Counted from the stretch's first letter, positions 8,116 to 16,851 are shown. The stretch is 64,000 nucleotides of DNA from JAHEFU01 sp041395205 (GCA_041395205.1 JAWLAZ010000004.1:272348-336347), one strand, 5' to 3'. The notes: generated by a model not told the origin, from the letters alone. Program-made: numbers and translations.

Positions 8116-10713
8116 ATGAGACTAACTGCTGTGCCTTTGGCCGGAGCACTGCTGCTGGCGCTCAGCTGCTGCCTGTCCTGTGCGGGACGATCCGGTCAGC
8201 AGCCGCAGCTTGACGCATCGCGCGGCTTCTCCGTCAGCCTGCTGCTGGACAGCATCCACACCGGCGAAGATGCGGCAATCTCATACAGTGTTTCCGAGTC
8301 CGCTGCACAGGCCACGCTCACAGTCAGCAACCTGCCGGAAGCCCGCCTGAAGGCGGCATACCTGAAGATTGAATTCGACGACAGCAGCTGGTCTCCCGTG
8401 GACAGCACGACCCTGCAGAGCGGACCCGATGGCCGCCCCTGGCTCGGGCTCGTGGTGCCGGTTGGCGATGGCGAACTGCAGGCCGGTATCGTTGCCAGCG
8501 GGCTGGAACTGTATGGCGGGCTGGAGCAGCCAGCGGAGCTGCTGCAGCTGGTATTCGAGCGCCGCAGTGGCGACCCTGCCCTGCCTGTGCGGATGATGAG
8601 CGCGGCCCCCGTCAACCCGGGCTCAATGAGCGCACTGTCCGTGGACCAGGCGGCCGGCAAGCTCAACTGGGAATACCGCTGCAGCGGAGACTACGACCAG
8701 AACGGGCTCGTGAGCATCAGCGACCTGACCCCGCTCGGCGTGCATTTCGGCAAGAGCGGCCCCTTCAGTGTTTCGAGCATCGAAAGCGTGGTGGACGGCG
8801 ATGGCAACGGGGAGATCAACCTCGGCGACATCACCCCGATCGGGCAGAACTTCGGCCGCGGTGTGGAAAGCTACAACATCTACCTCAGTGCCAACGCTTC
8901 GGACGCCCCGGCGAGTGCGGGCGAGGCCAGCAAGATTGCTGCCGCCGGAACCTACAACTTCGGCAGCGCGATCGGCAGTTCCGCCACGCAGCGCCTGCAG
9001 TTCTCGCGCACGAGCGTGATCACGGCCGGGATGTTCTACTGGATCCGGCCCGTGCACGGTGCTGCGGAAGGGATTGCCAGCAATGTCGTGCAGGCCGGCG
9101 GAGGCTCGACCAACGCCCCGCAGGCGGACCTGCAGGCCAGTCCGTCCAGCGGCCAGGCCCCGCTGCTCGTCTCGCTCGACGCCTCCGGCAGCACGGACAT
9201 TGATGGCGACATTGACCACTACGACTGGGACTTCGAGGATGACGGGATCTTCGATGACAGCACTGCTGCCAGCAGCGTGCAGCACAGCTTCGCCAGTGGC
9301 AACTGGACGGTGCGCGTGCGCGTGGTTGACAGCGGCGGCCTGAGTGACAGCGCGACGGTGGCAATCAGTGCCGGGGACAGCCCGCCCCAGCCGCCGGTGG
9401 CCGTGCTCAGTGCGGATCCGCTGACCGGCGTGGCCCCGCTGCTCGTGAACCTGGATGCCTCGGCGAGCACGGACCCCAATGCCGACATCGACCACTATGA
9501 CTGGGACTTCGAGAATGACGGGACCTTTGATGTGACAACCGGCATCCCGCAGGTCAGCCGCACCTACACCGGCGGGCCCTGGACCGCCACGGTGCGCGTC
9601 GTTGACAGCGGCGGCCTGAGTGACACGGCCAGCGTGACGCTGAACTACACCCAGGCCAGCTGGAACATCCGCATCGCGGATGACGATGCACCGATCAAGG
9701 AGCAGACGGTGCTGGTGCATGTCGGAGGCCATCCAGTGATCGCCTATGACGAATTCAGTTTCAGTCCCGTCTACGACAGGTTGTACGTGGTGCGGGGCAC
9801 CGACACCCAGGGCTCGGGCTGGACGGCACCGACGCGGCTGGACACGGGGCTCGAGCTGCTGGGCGCGCTGGACATGGACATCGTGGATGGACAGGCCGCG
9901 GTCTGCTACTACGACCAGGACAATGGCCGGCTGCGCTACATGCGCAGTACCAATGCCGCTGCAAGCACCTGGGGCTCACCGTTGACACTGGAGACGGATG
10001 ACAACGCTTCCAGCACCTATGGCAAGGACTGCTCGCTGGAGGTGATTGACGGCGTGCCGCAGATCGCCTTCCGTGGGGACAGCAGCCTGCGGATCTACAT
10101 CAAGAAGGCCACGAACGCCACGGGTACGGCCTGGGGGGTGCGCAGCCTCGTCAGTTCCAGCCTGACCGGCGTGGGCGGCATCACCCTGCATGACGCCGGT
10201 GGCAAGCCGGGGATCCTCTGGAGCTCTATCATCCAGCAGAAGGTCGGCTACTTCCACGCCTCAGACTTCAGCGGACAGTTCTTCAACATGGACCTCTATG
10301 ACGGCAGCCCGCAGCTCACCCAGGATTTCGTCTACCACGACGGGCGGCCGCTGGCCTGCTACATCACCGGAACACCGACCTTTGACGTGCGCGTGGCCGG
10401 AGCAAGCGATGCGGATGGAACGGACTGGGGGACGGCTCAGGTCCTCGGTTCGGCCAGCCAGAACGGCTGCTCGATGGCGGTCGTGAACGGCATCCCGATG
10501 ATCGTGGCAACCAACTCCGGCAGCTCCCTGCTCGAGATCTATCGCGCACAGGATGCACAGGGCAGCAGCTGGAGTGATGCAGAGACCATCGATGGAGGAC
10601 CAGACATCCTGGTTTCCGCTCCCAGCCTGATAGAGATCAGCGGCGCTCCGGCGGTGAGCTATGCCTGGGCGGATGATCCGGATTACCAGCTGCGCTTCGC
10701 GCTCTACTTCTGA
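8116..10713 (+). CDS. Lipoprotein with cohesin-like, dockerin-like and two PKD domains
   Basis: About 865 residues. A hydrophobic leader ending in cysteines (ALSCCLSCAG) suggests a lipoprotein. Residues about 35-175 look like a cohesin-type beta-sandwich. Two dockerin-like calcium loops follow: GDYDQNGLVSISDLTPLG near 192 and DGDGNGEINLGDITPIG near 228. Two PKD domains (about 335-420 and 430-515, both with HYDWDFE(D/N)DG) precede a C-terminal half with repeats of the type YVVRGTDTQGSGW, probably a beta-propeller of BNR/sialidase-like fold. ATG 8116 is preferred over TTG 8113 because GGAGG lies 5 nt upstream. It probably acts at the cell surface; binding partners are unknown. Confidence 0.85.
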   Translation: MRLTAVPLAGALLLALSCCLSCAGRSGQQPQLDASRGFSVSLLLDSIHTGEDAAISYSVSESAAQATLTVSNLPEARLKAAYLKIEFDDSSWSPVDSTTLQSGPDGRPWLGLVVPVGDGELQAGIVASGLELYGGLEQPAELLQLVFERRSGDPALPVRMMSAAPVNPGSMSALSVDQAAGKLNWEYRCSGDYDQNGLVSISDLTPLGVHFGKSGPFSVSSIESVVDGDGNGEINLGDITPIGQNFGRGVESYNIYLSANASDAPASAGEASKIAAAGTYNFGSAIGSSATQRLQFSRTSVITAGMFYWIRPVHGAAEGIASNVVQAGGGSTNAPQADLQASPSSGQAPLLVSLDASGSTDIDGDIDHYDWDFEDDGIFDDSTAASSVQHSFASGNWTVRVRVVDSGGLSDSATVAISAGDSPPQPPVAVLSADPLTGVAPLLVNLDASASTDPNADIDHYDWDFENDGTFDVTTGIPQVSRTYTGGPWTATVRVVDSGGLSDTASVTLNYTQASWNIRIADDDAPIKEQTVLVHVGGHPVIAYDEFSFSPVYDRLYVVRGTDTQGSGWTAPTRLDTGLELLGALDMDIVDGQAAVCYYDQDNGRLRYMRSTNAAASTWGSPLTLETDDNASSTYGKDCSLEVIDGVPQIAFRGDSSLRIYIKKATNATGTAWGVRSLVSSSLTGVGGITLHDAGGKPGILWSSIIQQKVGYFHASDFSGQFFNMDLYDGSPQLTQDFVYHDGRPLACYITGTPTFDVRVAGASDADGTDWGTAQVLGSASQNGCSMAVVNGIPMIVATNSGSSLLEIYRAQDAQGSSWSDAETIDGGPDILVSAPSLIEISGAPAVSYAWADDPDYQLRFALYF

Positions 10714-10729
10714 GGCAGGGAAGAAATAC

Positions 10730-10802
10730 CACGCCCGACAGGATTCGAACCTGTGACCCTCTGCTTAGAAGGCAGATGCTCTATCCCCTGAGCTACGGGC
10801 GC
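10730..10802 (-). tRNA. tRNA-Arg (anticodon TCT)
   Basis: The minus strand folds into a full cloverleaf. The acceptor is GCGCCCG/CGGGCGT, the D arm contains GCTCAGGGGATAGAGC, and the anticodon stem TCTGC/GCAGA surrounds CTTCTAA with anticodon TCT. The T arm is ACAGG TTCGAAT CCTGT. CCA is not encoded. It is convergent with the lipoprotein gene. Confidence 0.97.
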
Positions 10803-10844
10803 GCGTGGGCTGCGGGAACCGCTGAGGATGATACCAGAGAGAGT

Positions 10845-10918
10845 GGAGGCCTGACGCGAGCCAGGCACGGAGGTCTGACACAAGTCAGGCGATGGAGGTC
10901 TGACGCAAGTCAGGCATG
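10845..10918 (+). repeat. Three GGAGGT hairpin units
   Basis: Units start at 10845, 10869 and 10894 with 24-25 bp spacing. The consensus is GGAGGTCTGACGCAAGTCAGGC, in which CTGAC pairs with GTCAG around a four-base loop. Unit 1 differs in stem and loop. Similar units with other stems occur at 30641, 53972, 59021 (reverse) and 62458. Confidence 0.8.
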
Positions 10919-10966
10919 GTCTTCATTACCGAGCACTAACTGCCAACATTGACGCAGCTTAGAGGG

Positions 10967-11050
10967 CAATGAGCAATGACGAATGAGCAATGAGCCTAAC
11001 AAGCTCAAACGAAGTCCGACTCACTCTTCATTGCTCATCACTCATTGCTT
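10967..11050. repeat. Quasi-palindromic GAGCAATGA word array
   Basis: The left arm has GCAATGAGCAATGACGAATGAGCAATGA-type words and the right arm the inverse (TTCATTGCTCATCACTCATTGC), with a 30-bp centre. The same word family recurs at 48472-48556. The gap from 10803 to 11128 contains only these repeats. Confidence 0.8.
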
Positions 11051-11128
11051 TCAGCGCGCAGTGCCAATAGCAATATCGGCATAGCCCGCGCAGCTCCGGC
11101 TGCGCCTCCGCAACGCGGCTCCGGTCAT

Positions 11129-12091
11129 TTACCTGATGTCCGCCCGGCCCGAGGCTACCTCGCGCAGGTTCGTCACATACTCCTGCCAGCCCGAGGCATG
11201 CCCCCTGAAGATCATGTCCAGCCCCTCGCCGTAACCAAAGCCCTCATGCCGCAGGCTGACAACGCAGCTGCCCTGCCCCGTCTCGCTCAGGCGCCAGTGC
11301 ACCAGCGTGCGCGCGGCCTCACGCCAGTCCTGCTCGCTGCCCTGTTGCGGGTCCCAGTCCGTCGGATACCACTCCATGTCCAGCAGCAGCGGTGCCTCGG
11401 CCACGGTGATCGCGCCGCTGCGCCGGTGCGTGCTGCCATCCGGCCTGCGCCAGAGGAAGCTGTAGCTGCCGCCGGGGCGGGCATCCAGTTCCGCCTCCTG
11501 CGGGAACCACTGCGTGATGCGCCCGGCCTCGGTCAGCAAGGGCCAGATCGCGGCTGCACTGAGCGGCAGCTCCAGCCTGAGCAGGATCGCGCGCGATGGC
11601 TCGCCGAGGTGCTCCTGCACATTGCCATCGAGGTCCAGATGCACTGCCAGCTTCTCCACGGCGGAAGCCCAGCCCTCGCTGTAGTGGCGGCACATCTCCG
11701 CCTCCCCGAGGAACTCATGCAGGATGCGCAGCTCCGTGCCACCGCTCACGCTGCGGAAGCTGATGCTGACACGGGCCCCGCTGACATAGGCCTCACCGTT
11801 GCGGATGCTGTCCCAACTCAGTACGAAACGCTCATGCTCCACGATTTCCTCATAGCGGCCATGCGCGGTGTAGCTGTCACCGCTCTCCGGGCGGCGCAGG
11901 CCCCAGCTGAATTCACCGCCGACACGCACGTCAGCCGTGATCCCCGTTGATTCCAGCTCCGGCCCCGCCCACCACTGGGCGAACTTCTGCGGGTCGATCC
12001 AGGCCTGCCAGACGCGCTCCAGCGGGAAGCGCAGCGTGCGTACCACCTCGATGGCCGGCCGGGCCAGCACGACGTCAATGTCCTTTCTCAT
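11129..12091 (-). CDS. Protein with two AHSA1/SRPBCC domains
   Basis: The 320-residue protein contains two START-like AHSA1 domains in tandem. The first (about 15-150) has the family opening RTLRFPLERVWQAWIDPQKFAQWW. The second (about 165-300) has LELPLSAAAIWPLLTEAGRITQWF. Such proteins bind small hydrophobic ligands, and ArsR-linked AHSA1 genes are common, but the ligand here is unknown. It overlaps the upstream arsR-like gene by 4 bp (ATGA) and should be translated from the same mRNA. Two fused domains are less usual than one. Confidence 0.88.
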   Translation of the reverse strand: MRKDIDVVLARPAIEVVRTLRFPLERVWQAWIDPQKFAQWWAGPELESTGITADVRVGGEFSWGLRRPESGDSYTAHGRYEEIVEHERFVLSWDSIRNGEAYVSGARVSISFRSVSGGTELRILHEFLGEAEMCRHYSEGWASAVEKLAVHLDLDGNVQEHLGEPSRAILLRLELPLSAAAIWPLLTEAGRITQWFPQEAELDARPGGSYSFLWRRPDGSTHRRSGAITVAEAPLLLDMEWYPTDWDPQQGSEQDWREAARTLVHWRLSETGQGSCVVSLRHEGFGYGEGLDMIFRGHASGWQEYVTNLREVASGRADIR

Positions 12092-12447
12092 CCAGCGCCT
12101 CCACCGTCGTTGTCATTCTGCTCATCACTGGCAAGGAAGTCCTCCAGCGAGTCGATCCGCGCGTGCCAGAAGCCTCGGTAGAAGGCGATCCACTCCATCG
12201 CCTCGCGCAGCGGACCGGCCAGCAGGCGGCAGTGGTACTCGCGGCCCTGCTTGTCGCGGCTGACCAGACCGGCTTCCTCGAGCACCTTCAGGTGCTTGGA
12301 AACCGCCGGCAGGCTCATGCTGTAGGGCCCGGCCAGCTCGCTGACCGTGGTGCTGCCATCCGCCAGCCGCCTGAGAATCCCCCGCCGCGTCGGATCTGAC
12401 AGCGCGGAGAATGTCCGGGAAAGTTCGGCTTCCGTATACTTAACCAT
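12088..12447 (-). CDS. ArsR-family transcriptional regulator
   Basis: About 119 residues with a winged helix: ALSDPTRRGILRRLADG, then the recognition helix in MSLPAVSKHLKVLEEAGLV and the wing in SRDKQGREYHCRL. It lacks the CxC metal-site of ArsR/SmtB sensors and belongs to the group paired with AHSA1 proteins. It probably represses its own operon. A 10-bp perfect inverted repeat covers the promoter and the start codon. I prefer ATG 12447 to the TTG at 12450. There is no ribosome-binding site; the TATACT inside the palindrome suggests a leaderless mRNA. Confidence 0.92.
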   Translation of the reverse strand: MVKYTEAELSRTFSALSDPTRRGILRRLADGSTTVSELAGPYSMSLPAVSKHLKVLEEAGLVSRDKQGREYHCRLLAGPLREAMEWIAFYRGFWHARIDSLEDFLASDEQNDNDGGGAG

Positions 12448-12460
12448 CAAGTTAAGTATA
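12435..12460. promoter_or_regulatory. Palindromic operator over the arsR promoter and start codon
   Basis: TATACTTAAC (12435-12444) and GTTAAGTATA (12451-12460) are perfect inverted repeats around six bases. On the minus strand the right arm supplies a -10-like TATACT and the start codon lies in the centre. A regulator bound here would block both promoter and initiation region. Confidence 0.8.
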
Positions 12461-12470
12461 TCACGAGCAC

Positions 12471-13367
12471 TCAGGGATTGCCAACGGCCGGCGCAGGTGT
12501 TTCGGTGAACTGCAGCCAGATCCCCCCGGTCTGCTGCGGATGCAGGCAGAAGCTGCTGCCGGGACCGCCACTGATGCTTTCAGCGCTGATGCCCGGCAGT
12601 GACATCGCCCCGGCGGCCTGCTGCAGCGATGGCACCTGCAGTTCCAGGCCGATCCAGCGGTTCTGCTGACCCGTATGCAGCAGGATTTCCACGCCCTGCA
12701 TGCTGACCGCGGTGGCCACGCCGCGCGGAGTGCTGCGTTCACCGGCATCAGTGCCACCGAGCAGTTCCAGCAGCAGCAGGTCCCGGGCCGGGTCCGTGCT
12801 TTCCAGCCAGACCGCCCTTATGCCTTCTGCACCATTGGCATGCTCTCGCGGGCTGCGCGCATCGTAGCTTGGCAGCAGGTACTGGGCGAAGCGCAGCGGC
12901 TGGCGCTCAGGATCAGACGGGCGGCTGAGTTCAATGCTCGTGCGGTGGTCAATGAATTCCAGCGGCTCCTCCACCGCTTCCAGAGCAAACCGCAGATGCT
13001 CAAGCGCAGTGCCCGTCAGCACTACCCCGGCGGTCCCGCCTCCATCGCTGCTCAGGTCCGCAATGCTCTGGGCCCGGCGATCCAGTGCGGTGCTGCAGTG
13101 CAGCAGATCGAGCGAGGTTCCGTCGGCGAAGAGCATGCGCGCATCCTGCACGCCGCCCGGGCGCGGCTGCCAGTCCGAAAGGCTGAAACCCAGCGCAGCC
13201 TGCCACAGCTCGCGGGCGGCATCCGGCTCCGCCACGGCCAGCTCCAGGCGGTCCAGCCCGAGCGAGATCTCACCTTCACTGGAGCGCAGCCCGGGGCAGC
13301 AGTCCTCGGCCCAGAGCAGGCCGGGGACCAGCAGCAACAGGGTTATGGCGAGGATGGAGCGGCGCAT
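12471..13367 (-). CDS. Exported VOC/glyoxalase-like domain protein
   Basis: About 298 residues. The N-terminus MRRSILAITLLLLVPGLLWAED is a Sec signal peptide. Residues about 38-110 (LGLDRLELAVAEPDAARELWQ..LGFSLSDW) have the beta-alpha pattern of a vicinal-oxygen-chelate (glyoxalase-like) module. The second half, with WIGLELQVPSLQQAA and FCLHPQQTGGIWLQF, reads as a second module. Metal ligands cannot be assigned with confidence. ATG 13367 gives a clean signal peptide and is preceded by TATACT 6 nt upstream, unlike the longer frame to 13442. It is upstream of arsR but separated by the operator, so it is likely an independent gene. Confidence 0.75.
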   Translation of the reverse strand: MRRSILAITLLLLVPGLLWAEDCCPGLRSSEGEISLGLDRLELAVAEPDAARELWQAALGFSLSDWQPRPGGVQDARMLFADGTSLDLLHCSTALDRRAQSIADLSSDGGGTAGVVLTGTALEHLRFALEAVEEPLEFIDHRTSIELSRPSDPERQPLRFAQYLLPSYDARSPREHANGAEGIRAVWLESTDPARDLLLLELLGGTDAGERSTPRGVATAVSMQGVEILLHTGQQNRWIGLELQVPSLQQAAGAMSLPGISAESISGGPGSSFCLHPQQTGGIWLQFTETPAPAVGNP

Positions 13368-13379
13368 GCAGGAAGTATA
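13368..13379 (-). promoter_or_regulatory. -10 box for a leaderless VOC-protein transcript
   Basis: Minus-strand TATACT (13374-13379), then six bases, then ATG at 13367. No ribosome-binding site is present. Confidence 0.55.
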
Positions 13380-13571
13380 TGTGCCCGCCTGCTGCCTTTC
13401 AGGCGAACATTCCACTGCAATCCTCTCCGATGACCAGAACATTATGCAGAATCAGGCGTCTTATTGATAAGCCTGAATCATCTGCCTTGATTGCCTGTGC
13501 CAGGCAATAAGTCCGCGATTGAGGGTAGTATCAGTTGGGATCCGCAGGGATCCCGGATCAGGATGGACACC

Positions 13572-14441
13572 ATGAAGATAGCCGCTACGCTGATCATCGG
13601 CCTGCTCATGACCGCAGGCATCGTATATTCGGCCGCAGCCATGAACCGCCTGTACTATGCACAGGACTACGGCAACACGCCCGGTTTGGACAGCATGCTG
13701 GCCATCGGCTATGACACACCACAGGACTACAAGGCCGCACAGATGACTGAAACACCCGCCCCTCCGCCGCTTGACAGCCAGCTGCCCCAGAACCTGGAAG
13801 TTGCCAGCTTCGCGCTTGGTTGATTCTGGGGTCCGGACTCCCGGTTCGGGAGCATCAAGGGTGTCTACCGCACGGTCGTCGGCTACAGCGGCGGCGACAA
13901 GCTGAACCCGACCTACCACGACCTCGGGGACCACACCGAGTCCTTCGAGATCTGGTACAACCCGGATGAGCTGAGCTATGCGCAGCTGCTGGCCTATGTC
14001 TGGGACAGCCACGACCCGAGCTACAGCACGCGCAGTGTCCAGTACCGCAATGTGATCTGGGTGCATGACGCCGAGCAGCGCAGGGTTGCCGAACAGCAGA
14101 AGGCCGCGATCGAGCAGGAAAGCGGCCGGCCGGTGGCAACCGCGATCCTCGATGCCAAGACCTTCTACCCCGCCGAGGACTACCACCAGAAGTATGCACT
14201 GCGCCACAACCGGGCGCTGATGCAGCTCTTCGACCGCTGGTATCCGGAGGGTAGCGACTTCCGCAACAGCTTCACGGCGATGCGCTTCAATGCCTACCTG
14301 CAGGGGCACGGCAGCTCAGCGCTGCTGCTCGGTGAGCTGGAGGGCTATGGCCTGCCTGACGAGCTGAAGGAAATGCTGCGCGCCCAGGCCCCGAAGCTCA
14401 GCGAGGATGCCGGGATGCAGTGCGCCGTGCCGGGGGCATAG
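13572..14441 (+). CDS. msrA: Exported methionine sulfoxide reductase MsrA with probable selenocysteine
   Basis: The frame runs from ATG 13572 to TAG 14441 with one in-frame TGA at 13821-13823. The protein (289 residues if TGA is read) has an N-terminal membrane/signal segment (ATLIIGLLMTAGIVYSAAA). An MsrA domain follows: FALG-TGA-FWGPDSRFG, GVYRTVVGYSGG, PTYHDLGDHTESFEIWY and SHDPSYSTRSVQYRN. MsrA enzymes have GCFWG, with Cys as the catalytic nucleophile, and the TGA replaces exactly that Cys (residue 84). A hairpin suited to a bacterial SECIS follows. The single C-terminal cysteine (MQCAVPGA) could resolve the selenenic acid. AGGATGG about 8 nt upstream supports this start. A nonsense mutation is the alternative. 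Confidence 0.8.
13824..13855 (+). promoter_or_regulatory. Candidate bacterial SECIS element
   Basis: CTCCCG (13838-13843) pairs with CGGGAG (13847-13852) around the loop GTT. The loop starts 20 nt after the TGA and its first base is G. Known bacterial SECIS elements have a small apical loop with an early G at about 16-37 nt from the UGA. The fold is short but fits. Confidence 0.6.
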
Positions 14442-14477
14442 GCAGGACGGTATAGCTGAAGCTGCAATCACACGTCA

Positions 14478-14489
14478 TATAATCCGGCT
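14478..14489 (+). promoter_or_regulatory. -10 box for a leaderless cytochrome transcript
   Basis: TATAAT (14478-14483), six bases, then GTG at 14490. The box is only 37 nt past the msrA stop, so the cytochrome gene can be expressed independently of msrA. Confidence 0.55.
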
Positions 14490-16097
14490 GTGCGCCTGAT
14501 CGTAGCAAGTCTGATTCCGGCAACTCTGGCAATGCTCTGCCTCTGCGGCTGTCCGCAGAATCAGGCTGGCCAGACTGCGGGGGATCAGACCGCTGCCGAT
14601 ACCAGTGACAGGACTGCCGGGCAAGCGGCTTCCGAACTGCAGCGCCGCTCACCCGAGCTGGATCTGCCAATTGAGTTACCGGAGCCCCCCGCACCAGATC
14701 CCGCCACTGATCTGGCAACGCTGGCCGTGATCGGCAACTTCCGTGGTTTCCAGAAGCCCTGCTCCTGCACCCCGGAGCAGGACGGCGGCCTGGCACGGCT
14801 GGGCAGTGTGCTGCATCGCATGGACGAACTGGATCTGTCACTCAGCGCGCAGTCCGCTCTGCCGGCGGATGCGGACCTGCCCGAGTATGATGTCCCGATT
14901 GACGGGGGAGCATCGCCGCAGCCGCTGTGGCTGATCGATCTTGGCAACTTCTCCTGGACCCAGCTGCACTTCCCCGGCCTGCGCAGCCGCACGCATCTGC
15001 AGATCATGTCCGCGATCGGCGGGCGGGCTGCGATTCCCGGTGCCAGTGAGCTGAGCCTCAACCTCAGTGACGCGGTGGCGGCCTTCGCCGGCAGCCCTCT
15101 GCCACTGGTGAGCTGCAACCTGAGCGCGAGCGAAGCAGGGATTGAGATCCAGCCCAGCCTGCAGCTCGCTGACAACTGGTACCTGGTCGGAGTCAGCAAC
15201 CCCGTGGATGGCCAGGGGATGCAGGCTGCGGGAGACTGGTGGCAGCTGGCCGATGCCAGTCAGTCCCTTCAGCAAACCCTGGACTCCCTGCCGGCCGATT
15301 GCCGGATCATCGTGGCCGGTGCCAATCTCGACCCGGAGCTGGCCCGGCAGACCCTCGCGGATGCGCGCGTCCGCTGCTGCATCGGTGTCCCCTCCAACTT
15401 CCACAGACGCAACCGGGATGAAGCGGCCATGTTCCGCGATCCGCTCTCCAAGTCCACTGTGCTGGATCTATTCAGTCTGGATAGCTCTGAGCAGACGATT
15501 GTGGACTGGACGCTGCAGCTCAGCCAGGACTATCCCGATGATCCGCGGGTGATGGCCCTGATCCGGCATGAGGGTGAACTGTCCCGCACGAAGCTGCGCG
15601 AGCAGCGTGCGGCACGGGCCCTGGCGGCTGGCGGCACGGACAAGCCGGAATTCGGGATGTCGGACAAGTTCCTGCCGGCCGATGACCGCGGTTTCAGCTA
15701 CGACGACGAGCGCAGCTATGTAGGCGGCGAGATCTGCCTGCACTGCCACCGCGAGGCGGCGGATGTCTGGCGCGGCACCAGCCATGCCCAGGCCCTGCAC
15801 AGCCTTGAGCGGGATGGCCAGGCGGACAGCCTGGACTGCCTCACATGCCACAGTACCGGACTGCTGATGCCCGGTGGCTACGACCCGCTGGAGCCGGATC
15901 CGCTGCTCGGCGCGGTGGGCTGCGAAAGCTGCCACGGGCCGGGATCACACCACGTGCAGTCCCGCAACAACCCGGTGGGCAGCCCCGAAGGCAGTCTGAT
16001 CGAGCGTTTTCCCGTGGACGGCTGCGTACGCTGCCATGATCCCTACAACAGCCCCGGGTTTGACTTTGCGGAGTACTGGGAGAAGATCCGTCACTGA
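14490..16097 (+). CDS. Tetrahaem c-type cytochrome lipoprotein
   Basis: 535 residues starting with GTG. The leader ends in the lipobox-like LCLCGC. Residues about 75-400 look like a metallophosphatase-related region known from other multihaem proteins, opening with LAVIGNFRGFQKPCSC and GGLARLGSVLHRMDEL, but I cannot confirm metal ligands. The C-terminal 130 residues hold four CxxCH haem sites: CLHCH (about 416), CLTCH (450), CESCH (477) and CVRCH (512), arranged as in the cytochrome c-554 family. It should be an outer-surface or periplasmic electron carrier. It follows msrA by 48 bp and its end overlaps the convergent next gene by 7 bp. Confidence 0.88.
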   Translation: MRLIVASLIPATLAMLCLCGCPQNQAGQTAGDQTAADTSDRTAGQAASELQRRSPELDLPIELPEPPAPDPATDLATLAVIGNFRGFQKPCSCTPEQDGGLARLGSVLHRMDELDLSLSAQSALPADADLPEYDVPIDGGASPQPLWLIDLGNFSWTQLHFPGLRSRTHLQIMSAIGGRAAIPGASELSLNLSDAVAAFAGSPLPLVSCNLSASEAGIEIQPSLQLADNWYLVGVSNPVDGQGMQAAGDWWQLADASQSLQQTLDSLPADCRIIVAGANLDPELARQTLADARVRCCIGVPSNFHRRNRDEAAMFRDPLSKSTVLDLFSLDSSEQTIVDWTLQLSQDYPDDPRVMALIRHEGELSRTKLREQRAARALAAGGTDKPEFGMSDKFLPADDRGFSYDDERSYVGGEICLHCHREAADVWRGTSHAQALHSLERDGQADSLDCLTCHSTGLLMPGGYDPLEPDPLLGAVGCESCHGPGSHHVQSRNNPVGSPEGSLIERFPVDGCVRCHDPYNSPGFDFAEYWEKIRH

Positions 16098-16705
16098 AGC
16101 ATGGGTTCGTTGGGGCGGACATCGGTAACCGCCTGTTCATGCACCCAGCCCGTGGTGGCGAAGGTGGAATGCACGAGCAGCCAGTTGCCTTCCTGGCGGA
16201 TCATCCCGAGCCGCGTACCCTTGCCGACCGTCAGCGGACAGCGGTTCAGGTTGACGGGCACGAGCGGATCCCCGTCCGGACGGTTGAGGAGCGTGGTGGT
16301 CTCACGCACGTAGCAGTAACCGAGACTGTCTTCCCCGTCACCGGTGGTCCAGCTGCCGGGCACATAGCGCTGATTCGGCAGGCTGCGCATGTTGCTGGCA
16401 TTCGCCGGCGGCTGCGCAGCGGGCTGGCCCTGATTCTGCTGGGTGGCGGGCAGCGGCTTGACCTGGGTGCGGATCGCCGGGCTGCGGCTGGAGCTTCCCG
16501 TTGTGACGCCCGTCGACTGCGGCGGCGCCGGGGTGGCGATCACGACGGGCTGGACCGGTGGAGGGGTGGTCCGGCTGCGCAGCCAGGAGCTGAACAGCGG
16601 CCAGGCTGAGATCGCAGCAAACAGCAGGGCCACTAGGCCTGTCACCGCCAGGAGGTATCTGAAACTGCTGGGCATCCTGTTCCGCCGTTGATTATTAGAC
16701 ACCAT
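16091..16705 (-). CDS. Membrane-anchored SH3-like protein
   Basis: 204 residues. A single transmembrane segment (about 13-33, YLLAVTGLVALLFAAISAW) is followed by a Pro/Thr/Gln-rich linker and a C-terminal region (about 115-195). That region, with YVRETTTLLNRPDGDP, GKGTRLGMIRQEGNWLLV and GWVHEQAV, fits a bacterial SH3 domain. Such domains often bind cell-wall peptides. An alternative start is the ATG at 16675, which would remove ten basic residues. No ribosome site decides between them. Its stop lies within the end of the convergent cytochrome gene. Confidence 0.7.
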   Translation of the reverse strand: MVSNNQRRNRMPSSFRYLLAVTGLVALLFAAISAWPLFSSWLRSRTTPPPVQPVVIATPAPPQSTGVTTGSSSRSPAIRTQVKPLPATQQNQGQPAAQPPANASNMRSLPNQRYVPGSWTTGDGEDSLGYCYVRETTTLLNRPDGDPLVPVNLNRCPLTVGKGTRLGMIRQEGNWLLVHSTFATTGWVHEQAVTDVRPNEPMLQ

Positions 16706-16769
16706 GGAAGCCCAAATGTTTCGTGGCAGTCAGGGAAAGGCTCAGCCTGCCATGTCTCAGGCAATTTGG

Positions 16770-16820
16770 TATGATCTTAATCGGTCCGTGTTCCTGCAGT
16801 TCCGGGCCCTGCGGAACACG
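16770..16820 (+). promoter_or_regulatory. Promoter and 5' UTR hairpin of the first giant lipoprotein gene
   Basis: TATGAT (16770-16775) is a likely -10. CGTGTTCC (16787-16794) pairs with GGAACACG (16813-16820), with TGCAG/CTGC inside. The hairpin would begin close to the transcription start, about 30 nt before the AGGAG site. Confidence 0.45.
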
Positions 16821-16851
16821 CGCAATCTGGCTGTATATCAGGAGTTAATAG

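Noticed and set aside
13821..13823. msrA as an ordinary frameshifted pseudogene
   Set aside because: There is no frame change: both halves are in one frame and the only interruption is TGA at the catalytic Cys codon. A simple nonsense mutation remains possible.
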